DNA of 64,000 nucleotides from Saccharibacillus sp. O23 (lineage in GTDB: Bacteria > Bacillota > Bacilli > Paenibacillales > Paenibacillaceae). Made by a program: the position numbers and the translations under genes. The notes under the pieces are model-generated. The model saw only the letters and a list, made by a program, of their open reading frames with translations. It was not told where the DNA came from and did not search any database. The first letter of the stretch is position 1, and every line of letters begins with the position of its first letter. This document shows, piece after piece, positions 36,981-46,233 of the stretch. The DNA lies in the NCBI RefSeq assembly GCF_002205895.1, contig NZ_NJDE01000002.1:186001-250000 (forward strand), in the 5' to 3' direction.

Positions 36981-37862
36981 CTAAAGCGCAAGCGTTTCGC
37001 CTTGAAAACACTCGATAAACTTTCTCGCGAGCGCCGACAGGTATTTGTCTTTCATCCAGACGGCGGCTACCCGCGTGCGCAGCGCTTCGGCGCGGATTTC
37101 TGTGCAGCGCAGATTATCGCTACGCAGCAGACCGAAAGCCGACTGAGGCACGATCCCGATTCCTAGACCCGCGTTCGCCCATAATAATGTCGTGCGGGCA
37201 TCATCGTTCATACAGAAAATATCCGGTTCGAAGCCTTGCTCCCGGCAGGTCTCGCGGATCAGAGGCTCGAAGCGGCGGTACAGGATCAGCGGCCTGCCTT
37301 GCAGTTCTTCGAGAGCGATCGAATCGGCGCCCTCGGTCCAGTCGTGTTCCGCGCTCATGACCGCGACCATCGGCTCCTCGGGCGTATAGACGCATTCCAA
37401 TCCCGCGCTGCTGAACGGCATGCGGATAATGCCGATCTCGACGATTCCTTTGGCCAGCAGATCGAGCACGCGGAACGTATTGCCTTCATGCAGTTCGAAG
37501 CGCGCTCCGGCATTCTGGCGATGGAACAGCATCAGCCGCTGTTCCAGCAGCGCGGCGGCCGACGACGACACGGTGCCGATATTCAGCGTGCCCTGCACGC
37601 CGCGCGCGTAATCGCCCAGCTCGCGAGCGGTCGAATCGGTCAACTCGATAATCTGCTCGGCGCGGTCGCGCAGCAGCATCCCGGCTTCGGTCAGCCGAAT
37701 GCTGCGGGGGCCGCGCTCGACGAGCTTGACGCCAAGCTCGTCTTCCAGCAGTTTCAACTGCTGACTGAGCGGCGGCTGCGACATCTGCAGCTTGCGCGCC
37801 GCCGAAGTGATCTGTCCTTCTTCGGCGATCGCCAGAAAATATTTGAGCCGGCGGATATCCAT
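36981..37862 (-). CDS. LysR-family transcriptional regulator
   Basis: 293 residues, ATG at 37862 after AGGAGGAG. The N-terminal HTH (DIRRLKYFLAIAEEGQITSAARKLQMSQPPLSQQLKLLE) is typical, then the two-lobe effector domain from about 90. It lies divergent from the ABC exporter genes with a 169-bp AT-rich gap; LysR regulators commonly control the divergent neighbour and themselves. The effector is unknown. Confidence 0.92.
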   Translation of the reverse strand: MDIRRLKYFLAIAEEGQITSAARKLQMSQPPLSQQLKLLEDELGVKLVERGPRSIRLTEAGMLLRDRAEQIIELTDSTARELGDYARGVQGTLNIGTVSSSAAALLEQRLMLFHRQNAGARFELHEGNTFRVLDLLAKGIVEIGIIRMPFSSAGLECVYTPEEPMVAVMSAEHDWTEGADSIALEELQGRPLILYRRFEPLIRETCREQGFEPDIFCMNDDARTTLLWANAGLGIGIVPQSAFGLLRSDNLRCTEIRAEALRTRVAAVWMKDKYLSALARKFIECFQGETLAL

Positions 37863-37935
37863 CTCTGACTCCTCCTAATTTGCGGTCAGCGTATTAGATT
37901 GCCATATGTATTTCGTATGGGAAGAAGATGAAAAC

Positions 37936-37950
37936 TATATTATTAATATA
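37936..37950. promoter_or_regulatory. Palindrome in the LysR/ABC divergent gap
   Basis: TATATTA-T-TAATATA is a perfect 7-1-7 inverted repeat in an AT-rich stretch between divergent genes; a possible operator or promoter core. Confidence 0.35.
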
Positions 37951-38031
37951 ACATCAACTATGTCATAATCGTAAAGGGTTTATAGCCGGCCGAGTGACGG
38001 AACATTATCTATAGAAGTCGGAGGAGTTGTC

Positions 38032-39828
38032 GTGTTCAAACTTGCTGTTTATCTGAAACCTTATCGAAAAGAGGTGATTCTCGGGCCGCTGTTCAAGCTG
38101 CTCGAAGCCATTCTGGAACTGCTGCTGCCGACGATCGTCGCGCTGATCGTCAATCACGGCATCGGCGAACGCGACAGCGGGTACGTCTACCGCATGGGCG
38201 GACTGATGGTCTTGATGGCGCTGCTGGGATTCGGCGCTTCGATGGTCTGCCAATATTATGCCGCGCGCGCGTCGCAAGGATTCGGCACGCTGCTGCGCAA
38301 CAAGCTGTTTCGGCATATTTCGTCGCTGTCTTACGCGGAAGTCGATACTTTCGGCACGCCGTCGCTGATCAACCGCTTGACCAACGACGTCAATCAGCTT
38401 CAGCTCGCCGTGGCTATGCTGATCCGTCTCGTGATTCGGGCGCCGTTTATCTGCATCGGGGCGATTATCATGTCGCTGTTCCTCGATTGGCGGCTGGCGC
38501 TGATTCTGCTCGCGGCCACGCCGGTATTCGGCGTCATTCTCTATCTGATCATTGCCAAAAGCGCTCCGCTGTACCGAAGCTACCAGCAGAAGCTGGATCG
38601 TCTCGGCAAAGTGCTGAGCGAGAACCTCACCGGACTGCGCGTCATTCGCGCGTTCGCCGAAAGCCGCCGCGAACAGCGCCGCTTCCGAGAGTCGTCGGAA
38701 GATCTGACCGAGACCGCCGTTCGCGTAGGCCGCATCTCCGCGCTCCTTAGTCCGGTCACGACGCTGGTCGTCAATGCGGCGATCATCGCGATCTTGTGGG
38801 CGGGCGGCGGGCGGATCGATCACGGTGATCTGTCGCAGGGCGAGATCATCGCGTTTATCAATTACGTCACGCAGATTCTGCTCGCGCTGGTCGTCGTGTC
38901 CAATCTGGTGATCATCTTCACCAAGGCTTCTTCGTCGGCCGCGCGCGTCGGCGAACTGCTGGCGACGGAGCCTTCGATTCAAGGATCGGCCGAGAATGAC
39001 GCTTTCGTTACGCAAAACCAAAGCCGCAACCAAAACCAAATTCGAAGCTCGAACGAAGCGATCGGAGTTGAAAAAACGGATACTCCGGCGATCGTGTTCG
39101 ACGACGTGTCTTTCGCTTACAGCGCGACCGGGGACCCGGCGCTTCGACACATCTCGGTCGCGATTCGCCGCGGAGAAACGATCGGCGTGATCGGCAGCAC
39201 GGGTTCGGGCAAGACCACTTTGGCCAATCTGATCCCGCGATTCTACGAAGTTACGGAAGGCCGCGTGCAGGTCGACGGAACGGACGTGCGAGATTATACG
39301 CTGGAAGAACTGCGCGGCAGGATCGGCATCGTGCCGCAAAAAGCGCTGCTGTTCACCGGCACGATCGCCGAAAATATCGCGTTCGGCCGACCTGACGCCA
39401 CGATCGAAGAGATTCGGGCGGCAGCCGAAGCGGCGCAGGCCGCGGAGTTTATCGCGAAGCTGCCCGAAGGGCTGGACACGCAGGTCGCCCGAGGCGGCCA
39501 GAATCTCTCCGGCGGTCAGAAACAGCGTTTGACGATCGCCCGCGCGCTGGCTTTGCAGCCGCAAATTCTCATACTGGACGATTCTTCGAGCGCGCTCGAC
39601 TTCGCGACCGACGCCGCGCTTCGCCAAGCGCTGCGCGCGTACAGCCGCGATCTCACCGTGCTGCTGATCTCGCAGCGGGTGAGCAGCGTCCGGCAGTCGG
39701 ACCGGATCATCGTGATGGACGACGGCCGGATCGACGGCATCGGCAGCCATGAGGAGCTGCTGCATAGCTCCGCGGTCTACCGCGAGATCTGCGATTCCCA
39801 GTTATCCGGCGAGGAGGTGCAAGCATGA
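38032..39828 (+). CDS. ABC exporter half-transporter with degenerate catalytic site (partner A)
   Basis: 598 residues, GTG start after GAGGAG. Six membrane helices (about 15-320) precede the nucleotide-binding domain: Walker A GSTGSGKTT, signature LSGGQKQR, Walker B ILILDDSSSALD. The residue after the Walker B Asp is Asp in place of the catalytic Glu, as in the degenerate half of heterodimeric exporters such as BmrC/BmrD or TM287/288. The stop overlaps the start of the partner gene (ATGA). An unusual Asn/Gln/Arg-rich insert lies at about 325-350 before the ATPase. It is a probable multidrug or lipid exporter. Confidence 0.92.
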   Translation: MFKLAVYLKPYRKEVILGPLFKLLEAILELLLPTIVALIVNHGIGERDSGYVYRMGGLMVLMALLGFGASMVCQYYAARASQGFGTLLRNKLFRHISSLSYAEVDTFGTPSLINRLTNDVNQLQLAVAMLIRLVIRAPFICIGAIIMSLFLDWRLALILLAATPVFGVILYLIIAKSAPLYRSYQQKLDRLGKVLSENLTGLRVIRAFAESRREQRRFRESSEDLTETAVRVGRISALLSPVTTLVVNAAIIAILWAGGGRIDHGDLSQGEIIAFINYVTQILLALVVVSNLVIIFTKASSSAARVGELLATEPSIQGSAENDAFVTQNQSRNQNQIRSSNEAIGVEKTDTPAIVFDDVSFAYSATGDPALRHISVAIRRGETIGVIGSTGSGKTTLANLIPRFYEVTEGRVQVDGTDVRDYTLEELRGRIGIVPQKALLFTGTIAENIAFGRPDATIEEIRAAAEAAQAAEFIAKLPEGLDTQVARGGQNLSGGQKQRLTIARALALQPQILILDDSSSALDFATDAALRQALRAYSRDLTVLLISQRVSSVRQSDRIIVMDDGRIDGIGSHEELLHSSAVYREICDSQLSGEEVQA

Positions 39829-41567
39829 ATACCAGACAGACATGGACGCGGATTCTCGGGTTCGCCCAGCAGTACCGAAGATTGGTCTGGATCGCGGCGG
39901 CCGCCGCGCTGATCAGCGTATCCGCGAGTCTCGCCGGACCGCTGCTGATCGGACGAAGCATCGACCAAATGACTGGCGCGGGCCGCGTGGATTTCGATGC
40001 GTTATGGCCGCTGCTGCTTGCGCTGGTCGTCGTCTACGCGGTCGGCGGGTTGTTCGGATGGCTGCTCAGCTACAGCACGAACCAGATCGCTTACCGGACG
40101 GTGTTTTCGCTGCGCGAAACGTTATTCGGCAAACTCGATCGCCTGCCGCTCAAATACCACGATAACCATGCGCAGGGCGACAGCATCAGCCGATTCGTCA
40201 ACGATATGGACGCCGTATCGGACGGACTGCTGCAAGGTTTCAACACGCTGCTGACCGGGATCGTGACCATCGTCGGCGCGATCGCTCTGATGCTCTATAT
40301 CAGTCCGCTGATGACGTTGGTCGTGCTGCTGTCCGCGCCGGCCGCTTATTATGTAGCGCGTTTTATCACGATGCGTTCGCAGCAGACATTCCGCGAGCAG
40401 GCGAAAGTCCTCGGGAATCTGAACGGCTACGCGGAAGAAATGATCGGCGGGCAGCGCGTGGTGCAGGCGTTCGGTTACGAAGATCGCGCGTTTGCTCAAT
40501 TCCGCAGCCATAACGAACAGCTCTACCGGACGGGGATGCGGTCGCAGTTCTACGGATCGCTCGCGAATCCGACGACCCGGCTCGTCAATAACGTGACGTT
40601 CTCCGTTATCGCGGTGATCGGCAGTATTCTGGTGATCGCCGGGCGGTTGTCCGTCGGCGATTTGTCCAGCTTCCTGATCTTCTCCAATCTGTTCGCCAAG
40701 CCGTTCAACGAGATCACCGGCGTGCTGACGCAGCTTCAATCGGCCACGGCATCCGGGCAGCGGATCTTCAAGGTGCTGGATCTGACCGAAGAAACGCCCG
40801 ACGCGCCGGACGCTCGGGTACTCGGCGGCGGACAAGGCACGGTCACGTTCGACCGGATTCATTTTGCTTATACGCCGGAACGTCCGCTGATTCGCGATTT
40901 CAGTCTGGAAGTGAAACCGGGCACGCGCGTCGCGATCGTCGGTCAGACGGGAGCGGGCAAGACCACGCTGGTCAATCTGCTGATGCGTTTCTACGACGTG
41001 GACAGCGGAGAGATTCGGATCGACGGCACGGATATTCGGCAGATCTCCCGCGACAGCCTGCGCCGCAGCTTCGGCATGGTGCTTCAGGAGACTTGGCTGT
41101 TCGGAGGCAGTATTCGCGACAATATCGCCTACGGCAAGCCCGACGCGACAGAGGACGAGGTGATCGCCGCCGCGAAAGCGGCGAACGCGCACGGGTTTAT
41201 CAAACGGCTGCCCGAAGGTTACGACACGATCGTCTCGGGTTCGGGAGACAATCTGTCGCAAGGACAGCGCCAACTGCTCACCATTGCCCGCGTCATGCTG
41301 GTCGACCCGCCGATGCTGATTCTGGACGAAGCGACCAGCAGCATCGACACGCTGACCGAGATTCGGATTCAGCAGGCGTTTCTGGCGATGATCGAAGGAC
41401 GGACCAGCTTCGTGATCGCGCACCGCCTCTCCACGATTCAAGGATCGGATCTGATCCTATTCATGAAAGACGGCGATATCGTGGAGCACGGAACGCACGA
41501 AGAACTGCTGCGGCAGGGCGGTTATTATGCGCGGCTGTATAACAGTCAATTCGATGTCGTTTCTTGA
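39825..41567 (+). CDS. ABC exporter half-transporter, catalytic partner B
   Basis: 580 residues, ATG within the ATGA overlap, after GAGGAGG. Six membrane helices, then Walker A GQTGAGKTT, signature LSQGQRQ (a variant of LSGGQ) and Walker B MLILDEATSSID with the catalytic Glu. Together with partner A this leaves one full ATP site and one degenerate site (partner A Walker motifs with this variant signature). The substrate is unknown. Confidence 0.93.
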   Translation: MNTRQTWTRILGFAQQYRRLVWIAAAAALISVSASLAGPLLIGRSIDQMTGAGRVDFDALWPLLLALVVVYAVGGLFGWLLSYSTNQIAYRTVFSLRETLFGKLDRLPLKYHDNHAQGDSISRFVNDMDAVSDGLLQGFNTLLTGIVTIVGAIALMLYISPLMTLVVLLSAPAAYYVARFITMRSQQTFREQAKVLGNLNGYAEEMIGGQRVVQAFGYEDRAFAQFRSHNEQLYRTGMRSQFYGSLANPTTRLVNNVTFSVIAVIGSILVIAGRLSVGDLSSFLIFSNLFAKPFNEITGVLTQLQSATASGQRIFKVLDLTEETPDAPDARVLGGGQGTVTFDRIHFAYTPERPLIRDFSLEVKPGTRVAIVGQTGAGKTTLVNLLMRFYDVDSGEIRIDGTDIRQISRDSLRRSFGMVLQETWLFGGSIRDNIAYGKPDATEDEVIAAAKAANAHGFIKRLPEGYDTIVSGSGDNLSQGQRQLLTIARVMLVDPPMLILDEATSSIDTLTEIRIQQAFLAMIEGRTSFVIAHRLSTIQGSDLILFMKDGDIVEHGTHEELLRQGGYYARLYNSQFDVVS

Positions 41568-41600
41568 TGGGAACATCAGACTGAACGTAGAGAACATGTT

Positions 41601-41632
41601 AGCTTCGATTCCGCGCGAATCGAAGCTTTTTT
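41601..41632 (+). terminator. Terminator after the ABC exporter genes
   Basis: Perfect arms AGCTTCGATTC and GAATCGAAGCT, then a T run. Confidence 0.9.
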
Positions 41633-41650
41633 GCGTTTTTTAGAAAAGCG

Positions 41651-41713
41651 TTGACAAGATCGGCCGGAACGGGCAAACTGTATGAAGACACTTAATAAAG
41701 GATGTTTATAAAG
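41651..41713 (+). promoter_or_regulatory. Promoter and candidate operator of the ROK regulator
   Basis: TTGACA at 41651-41656 with a poor -10 (CAAACT, 17-bp spacing). Downstream, CTTAATAAA-GGATG-TTTATAAAG (41691-41713) is a 9-5-9 inverted repeat with one mismatch, resembling the AT-rich operators of ROK repressors and placed to block transcription. Confidence 0.45.
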
Positions 41714-41727
41714 CGAGGAGGACGACG

Positions 41728-42717
41728 ATGAAACGCGCCGATACGACGTTGATGAAAGCTTTCAATCTGAACGCGGTCCGGCGGGTGCTCAGGCAAAAAG
41801 GTTCGGCGACCAAGCCGCAGCTTGCCGCCGAAACCGGACTTAGCGTGGTGACGGTAGCCGCGTTGGTCCGCGAGTTGGAAGAACGCGGCGAATTGATCGA
41901 AGAAGCGGACGGGACATCGACAGGTGGACGTCCGGCCAGCGTCTATCGTTTCGATTACGGCCATACGCTTGCGCTGGTCATGCATCTGCACGAGATTCGC
42001 GGCGTCGATACGGTCATGGCTTCAGTCGTCGATCTGAACGGACAATCGCTGACCGAAGAAACGAAGGCGTTCAAAGGGCTGAATCGGAAAACGTTTTTGG
42101 AATGGGTAGAGGATCTGTTGACGGCGTTCCCGAGGATTCAAGCGATCGGTCTGGGCATTCCCGGGCAGGCGATCGAAGGACGGATCGAAGTCAGCAGCCA
42201 TGAACGGCTGCTGGGACTGAATCCGGCGGAGCTGCTCGGCGAGCCGTTCGGTCTGCCGGTCGTGCTGGAGAACGACGTCAATGCGGCGCTGCGGGGATAT
42301 TTGGCGGCGGGCAGCGAAGAAGGCACCGTGCTAGGGATTTATTTTCCCGACAAATACCCGCCCGGCATGGCGATCTGTATCGACGGCGATCTGATCGCGG
42401 GCAAGCAGGGCATGGCAGGCGAAGTCAAATATCTGCCGCTGGGCATCGATTGGAATTCTCCGCCGGAAGGCGAAGCATGGAGCGAAGCCGTCTGCAAACT
42501 GGTTCATCTGGTGTCCGTCGTGCTCGCGCCGCATCGGATCGTCTTGTACGGCGACCGGACAGACGGCGGGACATGGATCAAAGATTGGCGGCGATACCTG
42601 AATCGGTTCCCGCTGCCCGCCGAACCGGAGATCGAATGGAGCGACCGCTTCGCGGAGCACTTCGCTTCGGGCATTCGGGAATGGACGTTAAAAACATTGG
42701 AACCGCGAGTTTTATAA
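41728..42717 (+). CDS. ROK-family transcriptional regulator
   Basis: 329 residues, ATG after GAGGAGG. The N-terminal winged HTH (about 8-65: KPQLAAETGLSVVTVAALVRELEERGEL) precedes an actin-like ROK domain (IGLGIPGQ, VLENDVNAALRGY). The Cys-rich zinc motif of ROK kinases is not seen and the nucleotide loops are weak, so it looks like a regulator without kinase activity. It probably controls the MFS gene 38 bp downstream in response to a sugar. Confidence 0.87.
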   Translation: MKRADTTLMKAFNLNAVRRVLRQKGSATKPQLAAETGLSVVTVAALVRELEERGELIEEADGTSTGGRPASVYRFDYGHTLALVMHLHEIRGVDTVMASVVDLNGQSLTEETKAFKGLNRKTFLEWVEDLLTAFPRIQAIGLGIPGQAIEGRIEVSSHERLLGLNPAELLGEPFGLPVVLENDVNAALRGYLAAGSEEGTVLGIYFPDKYPPGMAICIDGDLIAGKQGMAGEVKYLPLGIDWNSPPEGEAWSEAVCKLVHLVSVVLAPHRIVLYGDRTDGGTWIKDWRRYLNRFPLPAEPEIEWSDRFAEHFASGIREWTLKTLEPRVL

Positions 42718-42754
42718 TCATGATGATCATCAGGCAAACGAGAGGAAGAAAAAT

Positions 42755-43987
42755 ATGGCGACTTGGTTTTTGATCGTAATTTATTTGGCTTTTATCAGTT
42801 TGGGGCTGCCCGACTCGCTGCTCGGATCGGCTTGGCCGGTCATGCGTCCGGAGCTCGGCGCGCCGCTGGAATCGGCCGGGATGCTGGCGATGATCGTCGC
42901 CGCCGGCACGATCGTGTCGAGCCTCGCAAGCGGCCGGCTGATCGCGAAGATCGGCACGGGCCAGATCACGATGATCAGCTGCTTCATGACGGCGGCCGCG
43001 CTGCTCGGTTTCTCGTTCGCGCCGTCGGTGCTGTGGCTCGCGCTGCTGGCGATTCCGCTGGGGTTGGGCGCGGGAGCGGTCGATTCGGCGCTGAACCACT
43101 ATGTCGCGACCCATTACGAAGCGCATCATATGAGCTGGCTGCACTGCTTCTGGGGCGTCGGCGCGACCGGCGGGCCGCTGCTGATGTCGTATTTTATCAA
43201 AGAACATGACTCGTGGAGAGCCGGATATACCGCCGTGGCGATCGTGCAGTTCAGCCTCGTGATCATTTTGCTGGCGACGCTGCCCTTATGGAAAAAGGTA
43301 GCCGCGATCCGCAGCGCCAAGCCGGCGATCGAGCAGACCGCCGATCCGGCCGGACCTGCGCCGGAGCCTTCGTCCCACGCGGCCGCACGCGATGATCAAC
43401 CCGCCAAACGTCCGCTGCGCCTGCCGGGCGTCCGTATGACGCTGCTGGCGTTCTTGTTCTACTGTGGCGTCGAAACGACGGTCGGACTATGGGGCGCCAG
43501 TTATCTTGTCGGTTCGCGCGGCGTAGCGGCGGAGACGGCCGCTTGGTGGATCTCGCTCTACTACGGAGGCATCACCGTCGGCCGCTTGATCACCGGATTT
43601 ATCACGCTCAAAGTCAGCAATCGCGTGCTGATTCTGGCCGGTCAGTTCATCTCCGCCGCCGGGGCGCTGCTGTTGATGCTTCCGCTGCCCGACGCGACCG
43701 TACTGGTCGGGTTCGTCTTGATCGGTCTCGGCTTTGCGCCGGTCTATCCGGGGCTGATCCACGAGACGCCGATCCGCTTCGGCGGAGCCAACTCGGCCAA
43801 GCTGATCGGCTACCAGATGGCCGTAGCGTACACCGGCACGACTTTCCTGCCGCCGCTGTTCGGCGTGCTGGCTTCGTGGGCCGGCATCGGATTGTTCCCG
43901 ATCGTCACGCTGCTGCTCGTCGTGTTCATGCTGCTGAGTTCCGAACAGGTGAACCGGGCGTTGAACCGTTCGCGCGGAACGTACTGA
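42755..43987 (+). CDS. MFS transporter, sugar-permease-like
   Basis: 410 residues, ATG after GAGGAAG. About twelve helices with a hydrophilic Pro/Ala/Glu-rich loop of about 45 residues in the middle (around 190-230). The opening LAFISLGLPDSLLGSAWP and ALNHYVATHYEAHHMSWLHCFWGVGA resemble the FucP-like branch of the MFS. Linked to a ROK regulator, it is likely a sugar or sugar-derivative carrier. Confidence 0.87.
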   Translation: MATWFLIVIYLAFISLGLPDSLLGSAWPVMRPELGAPLESAGMLAMIVAAGTIVSSLASGRLIAKIGTGQITMISCFMTAAALLGFSFAPSVLWLALLAIPLGLGAGAVDSALNHYVATHYEAHHMSWLHCFWGVGATGGPLLMSYFIKEHDSWRAGYTAVAIVQFSLVIILLATLPLWKKVAAIRSAKPAIEQTADPAGPAPEPSSHAAARDDQPAKRPLRLPGVRMTLLAFLFYCGVETTVGLWGASYLVGSRGVAAETAAWWISLYYGGITVGRLITGFITLKVSNRVLILAGQFISAAGALLLMLPLPDATVLVGFVLIGLGFAPVYPGLIHETPIRFGGANSAKLIGYQMAVAYTGTTFLPPLFGVLASWAGIGLFPIVTLLLVVFMLLSSEQVNRALNRSRGTY

Positions 43988-44040
43988 ACGGAGGTACCCG
44001 GCAGACGGAAAAAAGAATCGGAGAACGAGGTAAGTCATTG

Positions 44041-44089
44041 AGCCTGATTCGCTAGACGCGGAAAACGTCTGTCGAATCGGGCCTTTTTT
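44041..44089 (+). terminator. Terminator after the MFS gene, left copy of a flanking repeat
   Basis: Outer arms GCCTGATTCG / CGAATCGGGC and inner arms AGACG / CGTCT, then six T. The right half (from GACGCGGAAA) recurs almost exactly at 63350-63383, beyond the toxin locus. Confidence 0.85.
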
Positions 44090-44432
44090 GATGTCGATTT
44101 TTGGCGGATTTCATGTAAATTTTGGATTTTATATTTTAAAATTTTGCTTGCTCGGTTTATTCAACTCTTGTCATATCTGAACGCAGGGTAAAGTTGGCAA
44201 AAAAAGAAATGTCAATCATTCATGGTGCATTAAATTTTCAGGACTTATTTCCTGTTTGGGGTGGAAAAAAGCGGTTTAAATACCTCTTGCTTCAACGCGA
44301 GGACCTTTCGGATCAAAGACTATCGATGCAGATTCGAGAGAGTTTGCAATCGGCGGACAGTCTTAAGGTCAGTTGCCGTACGGTTCTTTCGGTTGTTTGC
44401 CATCTTATTCAGAAACAGGAGGAACAATGCAC
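44090..44432 (+). other. AT-richer leader before the WapA/RHS genes
   Basis: About 340 bp without a convincing gene; the first 130 bp is AT-rich. No clean promoter pair stands out, though this stretch must hold the promoter for the toxin operon. An AAGACT...AGTCTT pairing (around 44316-44369) could form part of a leader structure. Confidence 0.4.
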
Positions 44433-46157
44433 ATGCACGAAAAACGAAAATGGCTTCTTTCTACGCTGCTCCTCTCCTCGCTCGGGGTGCAGAGCTTGGC
44501 CCCGCCGGTCTCGGCCGAAGCGGAAGCGCCGCAAGCTCCGGACGAACAGAAGGTTCAGAATCAAGCCTCGGATGCGGCCTTCGTCGAAGCGCCGGCGGAA
44601 GTGGTCAGCGAAGTCGCCGAGAACCGTACGCTGTACAGCAAAGAGTATCTGCTCAGCGACGACAGTCGGGAAACGGTTTTGTCGGCCGCTCCGCTCCATT
44701 ATCGAGATGCGAGCGGCAGTTATCAGGACATCCGCTTGTCGTTGACGCTTCAGGCGGATCTGCCTGCGGAGAACGAATCGCAAGCCGCGCCTTCGAAAGA
44801 CGAAAGCCACAAACCAGAGACCCCTGCGGAAGAGCCGCTGCCGTCTTCCGAGACCGGAAACCCAAGTTTGCAAGCCTCCGCTTTGTCGGAAACTCCATCG
44901 CCGGAGGCTCAGACGGACGAAGAAGAGTCGCCTGCCGATCCGGCAGCGGACAAGACCGATTCTGATCCGACCTCATCCGACGAAGCTTCCGCTTCTGAGA
45001 CCCCGGATCTCGTCTCCGAACAGCCTGCCGCACCGGCTTCGGAATCCGGCTCTGCTTATACCTCGTCTACCGTTCCTTACACGCCGAACCTACATAATGC
45101 CTATACAGAAGGATTTTCCCTCGGCGCAAACGGCAATTCCCTTACCTTGATCCCGATCGGCGCGCAGGATGCTCAAGCTGACGTTTCCGCTGCCGCTCAA
45201 GGCGTACTTACTTATTCGAACGTATGGACGTCTACCGCCGCCAAACTCGCGCTGACGCCTTCCGGCATCGAGCAGACGCTGACTCTGACGGACGATTCCG
45301 CACCTTCCGAGTTCCGCTTTACCGTACATGGCGATCTCGGCGAAGATCTGACCGGAGGCGGACTGGCCGCGCTTCCCGCTTGGCTGATCGACGCGAGCGG
45401 CGAACGTCGCGAAGTATCGCAGAACTTGATCGTCCAAGACGGCGTACGCACGCTGCAGCTTCAAGCGGATACGAGCGGTCTGACTTACCCGGTCGAACTC
45501 CGTACCGGTCTTGCGCTCGATAGTCCGGCGCAGCAGGCGGTTACCGCCGACAGCAATCTCCCGGCCGCTTCGGGCACGAGTCTCATGGCCCGCTCCGTCG
45601 CTGCCGAACCGCAGCCGCAGGATGAACGCACGTATCTGCAATTCGATCTCTCCGCGCTTCCGGCCGGCACGCCGATCCGCGAAGCTTATCTGACCAGCGG
45701 TTCGGCCGATTCGCTCGGCGATCCGGATACGCTGCGCGTGCTGCGCGCCGCCGAACCGTGGACCGAAGCGACGTTAGCGACCGAAGAACCGAGAACGGCG
45801 CTGCGCGCCGACGGAGCCAGCTACGGCAAACTGCGTACGGACAGCGAAGGCGTGCAGCGGATCGAACTCGATCCCGATCTGGTCACGCGCTGGCTGACGG
45901 CCGAAGAACCGAACTACGGCATGCAGATCGAAGGCGCCGAGCCTTCCGCGCTGAACGAGACGCCGCAGCTCCATATCCGCTATGGAGGCGAGAGCGTCAA
46001 TACGCTGAGCGCCGCTGGTACGCCGATGCAATTCCAATATGTCTACGATAACCAGAGCCGTCTGCAATATATCCTGTTCTCGACGGGCGAGCGCATCAAC
46101 TTCACGTACGATACCAGCGGCAATCTGATCAAACGCCAATACGTGCCCGGCCCTTGA
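44433..46157 (+). CDS. Exported DNRLRE-type protein, front module of a WapA-like system
   Basis: 574 residues from ATG 44433 (ATG 44427 is closer to the AGGAGG and also possible). A basic start and hydrophobic helix ending PPVSAEA form a Sec signal peptide. A Pro/Glu/Ser/Ala-rich, probably disordered part (about 25-210) follows, then a beta-rich region and a DNRLRE-like module (about 400-530: YLQFDLSALPAGTPIREAYL), as at the N-terminus of B. subtilis WapA. The last 40 residues are one YD/RHS repeat (FTYDTSGNLIKRQY). It stops 76 bp before the RHS gene; in WapA these parts are one chain. Confidence 0.82.
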   Translation: MHEKRKWLLSTLLLSSLGVQSLAPPVSAEAEAPQAPDEQKVQNQASDAAFVEAPAEVVSEVAENRTLYSKEYLLSDDSRETVLSAAPLHYRDASGSYQDIRLSLTLQADLPAENESQAAPSKDESHKPETPAEEPLPSSETGNPSLQASALSETPSPEAQTDEEESPADPAADKTDSDPTSSDEASASETPDLVSEQPAAPASESGSAYTSSTVPYTPNLHNAYTEGFSLGANGNSLTLIPIGAQDAQADVSAAAQGVLTYSNVWTSTAAKLALTPSGIEQTLTLTDDSAPSEFRFTVHGDLGEDLTGGGLAALPAWLIDASGERREVSQNLIVQDGVRTLQLQADTSGLTYPVELRTGLALDSPAQQAVTADSNLPAASGTSLMARSVAAEPQPQDERTYLQFDLSALPAGTPIREAYLTSGSADSLGDPDTLRVLRAAEPWTEATLATEEPRTALRADGASYGKLRTDSEGVQRIELDPDLVTRWLTAEEPNYGMQIEGAEPSALNETPQLHIRYGGESVNTLSAAGTPMQFQYVYDNQSRLQYILFSTGERINFTYDTSGNLIKRQYVPGP

Positions 46158-46233
46158 GCCGAATACGACAACTCCATACAGATAAAGAAAATCAGATAAA
46201 GAAACCAAGATGAGAAACGAGGGGAAATCGTTC